Origin: Anniella stebbinsi
Lineage: Eukaryota > Chordata > Lepidosauria > Squamata > Anniellidae
Assembly (NCBI GenBank): GCA_029215795.1
Contig: JARDYH010000004.1
Span: 29,454,001 to 29,518,000 of the forward strand
Length of the DNA stretch: 64,000 nt
Reading direction: 5' to 3'
Shown here in pieces: positions 1 through 8,254 of this stretch. Position numbers and translations under genes: made by a program. Position 1 is the stretch's first letter. Every line of letters begins with the position of its first letter. Below the pieces are notes generated by a model. The model saw only the letters and a list, made by a program, of their open reading frames with translations. It was not told the origin of the DNA and did no database searches.

Positions 1-1100
1 GGGGCTCACTGACAAGACCCCCATGCAATTGCTTCTCCTTTTCGCCACTGTTCACCTGCCTCCCACTCTGTCCCAGGCAATGATGGTGGTAAGAAGGAGA
101 AGCAATAGATGCCACTACCTACTTGCTCACTGGTTCTCTGCCTGTCAAGGAAGCAAGTGGTAGCAATGACGAGAAAGAGGAGGAGCAATAGCAGCTGGTG
201 AAAATGGCGGTGAGAAGTAGGGGGCCCATTGGGGGTGCCGTGCCCAAAGCTCCTCAAAAACATGGAGCAAGTGCTGCCTCTGTGCATTGATAAAACACAA
301 GTGGGGGTGGGGGGTGGGGAGAGGATCACAACGCTGCATGAGCCACCTGTGTGTGGCAGCTACACCCCTTGCTATCAATGGATTTGGAGACGTCAGAAGT
401 GGCTTTTCGTGTGCACCCAAGGCCAGTGTCATGGATAGGCATTGTGGTGCACCTACGGAGGCTCAGAGGCCTGCAATGGGTCGACTGTGTACCCACAGAA
501 ATTCTTGGCCTTTCGACTCCTCCTCCTCCTTGCTGTCACTGTCTGTTCACCCGCCCTCTCTGAGCAGGCAAGCAGTGACAACAGGGAGCAGGGAGATCAG
601 CTTCCTTTACTTGCCTTGAGCTTTCCCTTCTGGTTGTACATATTGGACCCAAGGGAGAGGGGAAGTGAATAGGCAGTGGGGACAGAAGGAAGGAGGTGGT
701 GAAACCATGCTCAAAGAAGGGGCTCCCTGAAGGTATCTTGCCCAGCCCCAAAGTGGAGCATTCCAATGTATGCACATAGAACATCTCCACAGGGGGAAGG
801 ACCCTGGCCCAATCGGGGTCTCCCCTTGTGTGGAGGAGCTGTATGTGCATAGAAACACTTCTGACATGTAGCCATAAGTAATAAGCAGCTTCTGCAAGCA
901 TGGTGGCACTGCACTCGTGAAAATTGTTGGTAGTCACATCCACGATCAAATGATATGTGTCCTTATACTAATATATACTGCCAAATTTTAAAAAATTAAA
1001 CAAGCGAATCAGCCTATCGTGTGTGGGCACTCGCTCACATCACCTTTATTTTCACAAGCCAGCCATCAACATGAATATCCAGCACAACTGAGCCTATCTG
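1..1100. other. Unassigned sequence, no gene seen
   Basis: No convincing exon, RNA gene or known repeat was recognised. The first 950 bases are moderately GC-rich with scattered purine-rich runs, including a G-rich run near 301-318. Open frames on both strands are short and of low-complexity composition, so they are treated as chance. The last 150 bases are AT-rich. Confidence 0.5.
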
Positions 1101-1197
1101 CACTACTGCTTTAAAACGGTTTATAACAGTTTTAAATCGGTTAATAACAGTTATTAACCGGTTTAAAACTGTTATAAACCGTTTTAAAGCAGTAGTG
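1101..1197. repeat. 97-bp near-perfect palindrome (ACGGTTTATAACAG family)
   Basis: Arms 1101-1148 and 1150-1197 are reverse complements with a one-base spacer and one clear mismatch. The outer edge is CACTACTGCTTTAAAACGG. Longer relatives lie at about 17385-17501 and 31405-31525, where the same outer edge leads into a different interior. This copy therefore looks like a collapsed, arm-only version of a foldback transposon. No coding capacity. Confidence 0.8.
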
Positions 1198-1961
1198 TAG
1201 AACTGAATTTCTACACTCAATTAAGAACTTCTCAAGCCAAAAATCAGCAGCACAATAACTTTGAAGATTCAATAAAAGAATTACAAACACTCTCAGGGGC
1301 AAACTGAATTTGAGCTTTTCTTAAGGGAAAAGGACCCTCCTGTTCCTGAAGACTGTTATTTAGCACTAATGATTTCCTAAAGTAGCATTTAAATTTCATT
1401 TTCTAGCACCACGTAGAGAAAGCATATCCGCACAGATGGGAGATGGGGTCTGCATACACAAAACAGAACTGGGTAAACAGAACCTTAGTAATGATGGGTA
1501 GATTGCTCCCTATTCGCTGTGCTCCAAATGCAGTGCATGTTTATTCCAAATACCCTCCTACCACCTGCTGACTCATAGGCTGGTGGGGGAAGATGTACTT
1601 TTTAGGGCATGAACACAAAGCAGTAACTGCTTTGATTGCTGGTTAGTGTCAAAGGAGGAAAGAAACAGTTCAAAAAAATAAAACAAACCCCCAAAACAGA
1701 CCATGGATCCTAAGATGATGGTTGGAAAGTCAGGCAAACCTGAGGATAAAAAATGGCACACAGGTATATACCGTGGGTGAGATTGTAGCTAAATGGGTAA
1801 ATAGCCACTAAAAGTGAGTATGAACCACATGCTCACACATTACATGCCTGATTCAAAAGCCAACAGGGTTCATTTCTAGTAAGAGACAGCTAATTGGCTG
1901 CTACCCAGGCACTAGCCTCCTCTTTGTCTACATCCCAACCTCAGAATCCACTCCAATAGTG
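1198..1961. other. Unassigned AT-rich sequence
   Basis: No coding exon or recognised repeat was found. Short open frames on both strands lack any domain signature. Confidence 0.5.
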
Positions 1962-2130
1962 TCGTCATGTGTGACCTACCTTAAGAGAGGACAGTCCTCA
2001 CCTTGAAAAACTGCCAGTCCTCCATTTGAAGGGCTGTCGGGCCCAAGTCTGGTTTACAGAACAAGACTCATAAGAAGGGAGAGCAGGGGGCTTTGAAGTT
2101 GCTCATCAACACTCAGCACCTGGGTGGGCT
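1962..2130. repeat. Interspersed repeat (AGGACAGTCCTC family)
   Basis: This block carries GAGGACAGTCCTC followed by a segment ending GGGAGAGCAGGGGGC and TTGAAGTTGC. The same order of words recurs at 3561-3718, and fragments of the family appear near 25481, 57113 and 63690. It is probably a non-autonomous DNA transposon, but intact termini were not defined. Confidence 0.6.
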
Positions 2131-2255
2131 ACACTGTGTTTTTATTTAAATTAAAATACATTTCTAAAAGTACATCTATACATATAAATTAGTCTATGCA
2201 AATGTTACGCAACTCTGCTCTCTTTTGTTCTTTTTTGGTGAGGTGATACATGTCC

Positions 2256-2593
2256 TCCTTTTTTAGGGTGACCATATGGAAAGGAAGACAGGGCTCCTGT
2301 ATCTTTTAACAGTTCAATAGAAAAGGGAATTTCAGCAGGTGACATTTGCATGCATGCAGCACCTGGTGAAATTCTCTCTTCATCACAACAATTAAAGCTG
2401 CAGGAGCCCTGCCCTCTTTTGTATTTGGTCACTCTAGTGTAGCTCCTGCAGCTTTAACTGCTGTGATGAAGAGGGAATTTCACCAGGTGCCGCATGCATA
2501 CAAATGACACCTGTTGAAATTCCCTTTTTCGATTCAACTGTTAAAGATTCAGGTGCCCTGTCCTCCTTTTCATATGGTCACCCTATCCTTTTT
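2256..2593. mobile_element. hAT-like 320-bp MITE, copy 1, with 8-bp TSD
   Basis: The element runs 2264-2585 and starts TAGGGTGACCATATGGAAAG; its end is the inverted equivalent. It is flanked by perfect 8-bp direct repeats TCCTTTTT at 2256-2263 and 2586-2593. An 8-bp duplication with a TAGGG-type terminus fits the hAT superfamily. The body is a palindrome and each half is itself palindromic. This copy belongs to the CCTGTATCTTT/GCACCTGG sequence variant. No transposase is encoded. Confidence 0.9.
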
Positions 2594-3068
2594 GGACAAG
2601 TGTAAGTGGCCACCCTAACTCACAATCCCCTTTACATGATGCTATGGTTGTGGGATTTCCTCCCCATACAAATTTGCTTGGCCCCATCATCGTTACTGTT
2701 TAGACACCAAGTGCATCCTGCTTGCCAGGCCATTTCAAGGTTACTGCCTGTGATTGCTCCTTTTTCTCTTCTTGTAATTGATTTTGTATGTTGCTTTAAT
2801 TATGACTGTAGGAATTTTATATTAGGGTAGAAGTAATTTTAAGTAACTCAAAGGCTTACAGCAGGCCCATTTTATCCACAAATTACTTCAAAATGGTACA
2901 TGAACCAAGAGACAAGAGAAATAAGAAATGTCCCATAGGGCTTTTTGCTTGTTTCCTTAATAGCTTTCACCAGCACAAGAGAGGCATTCAGAGAGATATA
3001 AAACAAATTTAAGGAAAGCACTTGTTTCCTTTTCTTCCAAATAACAGAGCAGCTTCCCCCAACCTGTT
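2594..3068. other. Unassigned sequence
   Basis: AT-rich sequence. An open frame at 2606-2830 (+) encodes a 74-residue peptide with no recognisable domain and is treated as chance. Confidence 0.5.
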
Positions 3069-3158
3069 TCCCTCCAGATGTTTTGAACTACAGTTCCTAT
3101 CATTCCCAGCCAGGATGACTAGGGATGCTAAGAGTTGTAGTCCAAAACATCTGGAAGG
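3069..3158. repeat. Foldback repeat (CTCCAGATGTTTTGAACTAC family)
   Basis: CCTCCAGATGTTTTGAACTA on the left and its imperfect inverse ending ACATCTGGAAGG on the right form a short hairpin. Related full or half copies are at 12037-12113, 22788-22912, 39476-39545, 40781-40862, 51299-51430 and 63368-63498. It is a widespread palindromic MITE family in reptile DNA, recognised here by internal comparison. Confidence 0.7.
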
Positions 3159-3420
3159 CTTATGTAGAGAATAAGAACCCATCAATTTCATGGTACGTTA
3201 TGAAACCTTGCAAATTTTGAGAGTCGACTTTGCCTTAGCAGATTTTATGAGCAGAGATACATCTGCTTTACTGAGACCAGAATGGAGAAGTGAAGGTTGG
3301 TGGCTCCGATGTCAGTGGGGTGGTGAATCCGCTCCGGGTTTCAATCAGAATCAGTCAGAACTTTAAAGTCAGACCTCTAAAGGTGCTTTCCACTCTGCCA
3401 CTGGAAGTGACACAATGGAA

Positions 3421-3456
3421 GAGTCATAGAATAGTAGAGTTGGAAGGGGCCTATAA
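3421..3456 (-). mobile_element. CR1-like LINE 3'-end fragment
   Basis: The string ATAGAATAGTAGAGTTGGAA followed by GGGGCCTATAAG matches the 3'-terminal words of CR1 retrotransposons, read on the minus strand. The same words occur at 49930-50003 (minus) and, in the opposite direction, at 38590-38675 and 60478. Only about 36 bases are retained. Confidence 0.65.
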
Positions 3457-3560
3457 GAAAAACAAAACTGGCGTTTCTGGAGCAACAAACAGAGATTCTT
3501 TACTATGCATCACTTAGGCACATAGCCTTTTATTTCTACATGTAACAAGCAAGTAACAGG

Positions 3561-3718
3561 GTCGGTCATATGTCCTACTTTACAGAGGACAGTCCTCTAT
3601 CCAGCTCAAGTCTGATTTTAATATAAAGAACCATAATAAGGGAGAGCGGGGGCCTTGAAGTTGCCCATCCATAGTACTTGGGCAACAGACTGAGCAGGCC
3701 CACATGTCAGCTGGTCAC
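3561..3718. repeat. Interspersed repeat (AGGACAGTCCTC family), second copy
   Basis: It shares GAGGACAGTCCTC and the GGGAGAGCGGGGGCC/TTGAAGTTGC segment with 1962-2130, in the same orientation and order. The sequence immediately after it (3704-3973) is open on both strands but shows no domain, so no gene is called. Confidence 0.6.
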
Positions 3719-3965
3719 ACTATGAGAAGATGTATTGAAGATCTTGCAGGGCTTGTTCTGAGAAGAGCCAAGAGGCGGCAGAGTGCAAAGATGTCCTCAC
3801 ATTTTCCAGCTGCGGTGGCCAAGATAAGGGGAAGGGGAACCCAACACTGTGGGAAGGGGTGCAATGCAGCGGCTTGTGTTCTCTCCCACCTCAGGCTTCG
3901 AGAGAGCTTGCACCAGGGTTGGTGCATGCAAGCGCTTGGGCTTGCTCCTCAGACCTTATCGGTTG

Positions 3966-4150
3966 GAACATAGGATGCTGCCTTACACAGAGTTAGACCA
4001 CGGGTCCATCTAGTCCAGTATTGTCAACACTGACCTGGTTCACAGGTAATGGTGGCAAATCGTGAGTTAATCAGCCTATGATTTGCTGGGTTGTTCGTGG
4101 GCTAAACAATCCAAAGTTAACCTATGATTAACAAACACAAGAGAGATCAT
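3966..4150. repeat. Interspersed-repeat pieces: GCTGCCTTA block and foldback fragment
   Basis: 3966-4035 carries the ATAGGATGCTGCCTTACACA and CCATCTAGTCCAG words typical of a common reptile interspersed repeat. It is followed by about 110 bases containing GGTGGCAAATCGTGAGTTAA and AACAATCCAAAGTTAAC, which match one arm of the larger foldback at 27797-28161. This is therefore a truncated copy of that foldback family. Confidence 0.55.
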
Positions 4151-4783
4151 CATAACTAACCAACATGTCAATCCACTGTGTTCTGCCTAATCAACCCCAC
4201 TGCTTTTTGTATTAGCATGCTTTTTAAAAATTTAACTCCCTCAAAAGATTATCACCAAAAGAATTCCAACTTCTAAGCAGAGTTGCCGCCTAGCAGTTTT
4301 TAAAAAAACAAAACAAAAACCAAGGCTCACCTTACATTTAATGTATGTATAGGTGTGTTCGCTCCCCCCCACCCCGCCTCCACTTGCACAGCTTTGTAAA
4401 AATAAACCCAGCCAACTGGCAGCAGCAGCTCTAGATTATGGGTCGTTTTAAAAGGGCATGTAAGAAAGTCTCAGGGATGTAAGCCATGGATGTTTAAAAC
4501 CTGTCATGAAGCAAAGGCAATCCTACATGCAGCACAACCTGAAGCCTGTGTTCATATTCTCTTCCACCGCCACGTCATTCCCTCTTTGGGTTCCAGCCTC
4601 ATCAATAAACTGTACTGACAGCTCTTGTTTAACAGAAACCAAGACAAAAGGCACCTAATGCTGATGTGCTGCAAGACTGGCACAGATAAAGCGTGTTTAC
4701 TGACCTTGCTTTGGATCAGTTTTTCAATTAAAAAAAGGACGGAGGGCAAACAGTAAGATTAACCCTTGTGGGTAAAATATGCT
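4151..4783. other. Unassigned flank left of the DIRS element
   Basis: AT-rich sequence with a C-rich patch near 4363-4380. No coding potential or recognised repeat. It directly abuts the left terminus of the DIRS-like element, and no target duplication is visible, as expected for this class. Confidence 0.5.
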
Positions 4784-4959
4784 GGTTGCTTACCTGTAAC
4801 TGTAGTTCTTCGAGTGGTCATCTGTGCAGTCACACATATGGGCTCGCGCCGGCGCCGAGCTCTCTTCGGGAAACTTCTATCTAGCTAGGATTTTTGCCGG
4901 GAACCCCTCCCCCCCACCGTCCTATCGCGCATGCTCAGGGGTCCCGCCTACCTCAGTTC
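4784..4959. repeat. Left inverted terminal repeat of the DIRS element (element 3' end)
   Basis: From about 4832 to 4959 this matches the reverse complement of 10422-10549 with only a couple of base differences, for example TTGCCGGG against TTGGCGGG. The outermost 53 bases (4784-4836) differ from the right terminus. They are instead the exact complement of 5085-5137 inside the element. On the minus strand the outer edge contains ACAG|GTAAG, a strong splice-donor-like word pointing out of the element. Confidence 0.9.
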
Positions 4960-5084
4960 CCTGAGACCGCTAGGCCTCGCGACTAAGGCAATTTAACAAT
5001 GAAATTATGAGTTAGAGTAATTGAGTATGCAGTAGTCAACTTGACAATCAGAACAGCGATGCCAAGAGGGGACGGCGGGTGGGT

Positions 5085-5178
5085 TGTGTGACTGCACAGA
5101 TGACCACTCGAAGAACTACAGTTACAGGTAAGCAACCTGCATTTCTTCTTCGTGGTCTCTGTGCATCACACATATGGG
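5085..5178. repeat. Internal complementary region (ICR) of the DIRS element
   Basis: Two adjoining blocks: 5085-5137 is the reverse complement of the left outer terminus (4784-4836), and 5143-5178 is the reverse complement of the right outer terminus (about 10539-10574). About five bases separate them. In DIRS elements this region templates the joining of the two ends into a circle. It lies just outside the recombinase stop codon at 5226, the standard place. Confidence 0.92.
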
Positions 5179-5225
5179 CGAGTAATAAGCCAACTTACCG
5201 GAGGTGGGAGAGGCACGCTGTGTGG

Positions 5226-6398
5226 TCATTGGCATATTGAAGATAGGACTGCTCTGCCAAAGGATGAGTCCTGACGCGCTCTAACGTCAAGGCGGTAGTG
5301 CCTCACAAAGGTGGAAGCATTCGCCCACGTGGCCGCCTTACACAGGTCTGGAAGAGTTGCGCCATGGAGAAGTGCCGTTGAGGTGGCCTGTCCTCTGGTA
5401 GAGTGGGCAATTAGACCAGTGGGTACTTCTTTTCCGAGGATCTGATACGATAAGGTGATTGTGTCGACAATCCACTTGGAGAGACGTTGTGGGGACACTG
5501 GTAACCCTTTATTCTTTCCACCAAAACAGACAAAGAGTTGGCGTGACCTGCGATACCCTTCAGAACGGGACTTGTAGAAGGCTAACGCCCTTCTGACGTC
5601 CAACGCGTGCAGCGTGGTGCATAACGGATCGGCGGGTGCTTGGAAAAAGGTAGGTAACACAATGTCCTGGTTCATATGGAACTCTGAGGCAACCTTGGGG
5701 ACAAACGACGGCGGAGTACGGAGGATGACCTTGTCACGGAAGAACTGCGTATAAGGTGGGTCAACAAGAAGCGCCGCAAGCTCTGACGCGCGCCTTGCGG
5801 ACGTAATGGCAACTAGGAAAGCAGTTTTAAGTGTCAACAAACGGGTATTGGTTGTAGCCAGCGGCTCAAAGGGTTTAGCGGATAATGCTGTCAATACTAA
5901 CGAGAGGCTCCACTGCGGAACTAGTGGGCGAACGGGTGGAAAGAGGTTATGCAGGCCTCTAAGGAAGGCCCTGGCAAGGGGATGAGTGAACGCTGAGAAT
6001 CCGTCTATGAGCGGATGGTGAACTGCAATGGCCGCCAGATAGACACGGAGAGAAGATAGCTTTAGGCCTGTAGTATGCAGGGAATGTAGGAATGCGATAA
6101 TGTTCGTGATAGTGGCTGAGGTACTATTGAAACCTTTTTCAGCAGCAAAAGTTCTGAACTTTTTCCACTTTGCTAAGTAAGATGCCCTAGTCGAGGGTTT
6201 TCTAGAGGCGTCCAAAATCGCCTTTATGGTTTCAGGTAAGACTATCCCTTGCCAGAGGGCTGGAGTCTCCACGCTGTCAAGCGTAAGGTCTGTATGTCCG
6301 GATGGAGTACTCTGCCGTTGTCCCTGGATAGAAGGTCCGGGGAGGATGGGAGACGCCAAACTCGATGGTTTGCTAGTCTGAGTAGAGGCGTGAACCAT
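5226..6398 (-). CDS. DIRS tyrosine recombinase (YR)
   Basis: Encodes the integrase of the element, which would insert the circular DNA intermediate by site-specific recombination through a phosphotyrosine intermediate. The nearest reasonable Met is at 6398, giving about 390 residues, but the same frame stays open upstream to an ATG at 8081 (951 codons). Counting in the long frame, the N-terminal SAM-like DNA-binding part is about 615-710 and the catalytic part about 730-935. Visible catalytic residues are Arg764 in ARRASEL, His893 and Arg896 in HSTRG, Trp919 and the nucleophile Tyr929 in RHYRLD. The C-terminus ends near residue 951 with no frameshift. Its start overlaps the end of the RT frame by about 157 bases, so expression may need internal initiation, splicing or frameshifting; the start is uncertain. 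Confidence 0.88.
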   Translation of the reverse strand: MVHASTQTSKPSSLASPILPGPSIQGQRQSTPSGHTDLTLDSVETPALWQGIVLPETIKAILDASRKPSTRASYLAKWKKFRTFAAEKGFNSTSATITNIIAFLHSLHTTGLKLSSLRVYLAAIAVHHPLIDGFSAFTHPLARAFLRGLHNLFPPVRPLVPQWSLSLVLTALSAKPFEPLATTNTRLLTLKTAFLVAITSARRASELAALLVDPPYTQFFRDKVILRTPPSFVPKVASEFHMNQDIVLPTFFQAPADPLCTTLHALDVRRALAFYKSRSEGYRRSRQLFVCFGGKNKGLPVSPQRLSKWIVDTITLSYQILGKEVPTGLIAHSTRGQATSTALLHGATLPDLCKAATWANASTFVRHYRLDVRARQDSSFGRAVLSSICQ

Positions 6399-8254
6399 GC
6401 TTGCCGTGGCCACCACGGTGCAATCAGGATAGCGTTGGCCTGGTGACGCTGGGCTTGCGTGATAGTCTTCGCTATAAGGGGGATCGGAGGGAACATGTAT
6501 AGGAGACCGCGAGACCAGTCCCATAGGAATGCATCCCCTAGGGAGTCGTGGCCCATGCCTGCCCTGGAGCAATAGGCCCGGCAGACTCTGTTGTCGGAGG
6601 TTGCAAAGATGTCGATGTCCGGCGTGCCCCACTGGGTAAAGAGGCGATGCAGAACCCGGGGGGCTAGCTCCCACTCGTGGGTGTCTTTGAAGGAGCGGCT
6701 CAATTCGTCCGCCTTGATGTTGTCTGTCCCTGCGATATGCAGAGCTGAGAGCCTTATATTCTTTGTGATTGCCCAGTGCAAGATGTCCATGGTGAGGTGC
6801 AGCAGGCGGGGGGAGCGGGTGCCACCTTCTTTTGAGATGTACCAAACTACGGATGTGTTGTCCGACAGCACCCTCACGTGATGTCCCCGTAGCTGAGGGA
6901 GAAAGGCTTGCAAGGCTTTCTTTACGGCGAGGAGCTCCAGCTTGTTTATGTGCAGGGAGCTCTCTGAATGTGACCACCTTCCTTGTATGAACAGGTCGTT
7001 CAGGTGTGCCCCCCAGCCTCTCAGTGATGCATCGGTCGTGACAATCCTGGAGGGACCAGGATCGACGAACGGAAGTCCTTGCGACAGATTTGATGGCTGT
7101 GTCCACCATAGGAGCGAACGTCGTACGTGGGTCGGAATGGTAAGTATTTGTTTGCGCGGGTCCTGCAGGGTCGTATAGCGACTCAGTAGAAGTTGCTGGA
7201 GGGGGCGCATTCTTAACCGCGCCCATCTGACCACACAGATGGCCGCTGCCATAAGTCCCAGGAGGCGCAAGATTGTAAAAGCCGTTGCCCGTCTTCGGAC
7301 ACTTAGTTTGGCAGCTAAATGTTGTAGGGTTTGTAATCTGTCCTGGGGGAGAAACGCCCTTGCAGGCGAGGAATCGAGATGAACCCCGATGAACTGAAGT
7401 GAAGTGGTTGGTTGAAAAACTGACTTTTCGTAATTTATTTGTAGGCCTAAGGAGGAGAGGATGGATTCCACCGTGTTTACGTCTGCTATTGCTTGGTGGC
7501 GAGTAGGAGAGACGACTAGCCAGTCGTCGAGGTAAGGATAGACTTCGATGTTGATGGATCGCAGGTGTGCACACACTGCTGCCATGCATTTGGTAAAGAC
7601 TCTTGGAGCTGTCTTTAATCCGAAAGGTAGGACGACGAATTGGTAGAGTTGGTCCCCGATGGCAAAGCGAAGGTATTTTTGGTGTTCCTCGAGGATGGCT
7701 ATATGAAAGTAGGCATCCTTGAGATCGATCAGCGTAAACCAAGTGTCCCGTCTGAGGAGTGGAAGGATGGCAGAGAGTGTGATCATGCGAAATTTCTGCG
7801 TCCGGATGAACTTGTTTAGACCTCGGAGATCCATGATAGGGCGAAGTCCTCCGTCCTTCTTGTGCACTGTAAAATAACGGGAGTAGAACCCGTTTTCTGC
7901 TTGGTGCGTTGGAACAGCTACGATCGCGCCCTTGTCCAGCAAGGCGTATGTTTCCTGAATCAGAGTGTGTGATGGCGGTGTGGTTTTGACAGTGCCTAGA
8001 GGAGGAAGGACTTCGAAGTCTATTTTGTAACCTTGCTGGATGATTTGCAGCACCCAGAGGTCGGTGGTAATGGATGCCCAAGTTTGGTAAAAGGGCTGAA
8101 GCCTGTTTAATGGCGAGACTGAGACGTCTTGGGGTGAGTCAAAGACGGCGTTTTTGTAGTTGGGTCTGCTTTTGGCGGGGTTGTGCGTACCGAGGGGTGG
8201 CCTTGCGCTGGTGGTAAGACGTTGACGTAGTCGGTTGTTGGTAGCGTTGACCAC
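6242..8254 (-). CDS. DIRS reverse transcriptase / RNase H / methyltransferase-like protein
   Basis: A 670-residue polymerase of the element that copies its RNA into DNA. RT motifs in order are IDLKDAYFHI (177-186, catalytic Asp177), LPFGLKTAP (209-217) and YLDDWLVV (241-248, the YxDD pair Asp243/Asp244). RNase H follows with Asp408 (TTDAS), Glu440 (KLELLAV), Asp465 (LSDNTS) and Asp516 (KADELSR), so all four metal ligands are present. Residues 546-625 (DIFATSDN, FPPIPLI, WWPRQAW) correspond to the segment described in DIRS elements as Dam-methyltransferase-like; I infer that from position and pattern. The N-terminus overlaps the Gag frame by 116 bases and the C-terminus overlaps the recombinase frame. 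No internal stops. Confidence 0.93.
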   Translation of the reverse strand: MVNATNNRLRQRLTTSARPPLGTHNPAKSRPNYKNAVFDSPQDVSVSPLNRLQPFYQTWASITTDLWVLQIIQQGYKIDFEVLPPLGTVKTTPPSHTLIQETYALLDKGAIVAVPTHQAENGFYSRYFTVHKKDGGLRPIMDLRGLNKFIRTQKFRMITLSAILPLLRRDTWFTLIDLKDAYFHIAILEEHQKYLRFAIGDQLYQFVVLPFGLKTAPRVFTKCMAAVCAHLRSINIEVYPYLDDWLVVSPTRHQAIADVNTVESILSSLGLQINYEKSVFQPTTSLQFIGVHLDSSPARAFLPQDRLQTLQHLAAKLSVRRRATAFTILRLLGLMAAAICVVRWARLRMRPLQQLLLSRYTTLQDPRKQILTIPTHVRRSLLWWTQPSNLSQGLPFVDPGPSRIVTTDASLRGWGAHLNDLFIQGRWSHSESSLHINKLELLAVKKALQAFLPQLRGHHVRVLSDNTSVVWYISKEGGTRSPRLLHLTMDILHWAITKNIRLSALHIAGTDNIKADELSRSFKDTHEWELAPRVLHRLFTQWGTPDIDIFATSDNRVCRAYCSRAGMGHDSLGDAFLWDWSRGLLYMFPPIPLIAKTITQAQRHQANAILIAPWWPRQAWFTPLLRLANHRVWRLPSSPDLLSRDNGRVLHPDIQTLRLTAWRLQPSGKG

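Noticed and set aside
6249..7178. Plus-strand frames of 65-96 codons within the DIRS element
   Set aside because: Antisense shadows of the RT/RNase H gene.
6398..8081. N-terminal 560 codons of the recombinase frame as a real protein domain
   Set aside because: The sequence is Ser/Pro/His/Arg-rich and reads like a shifted frame of the RT/RNase H gene; no motif is seen. Kept only as a finding.
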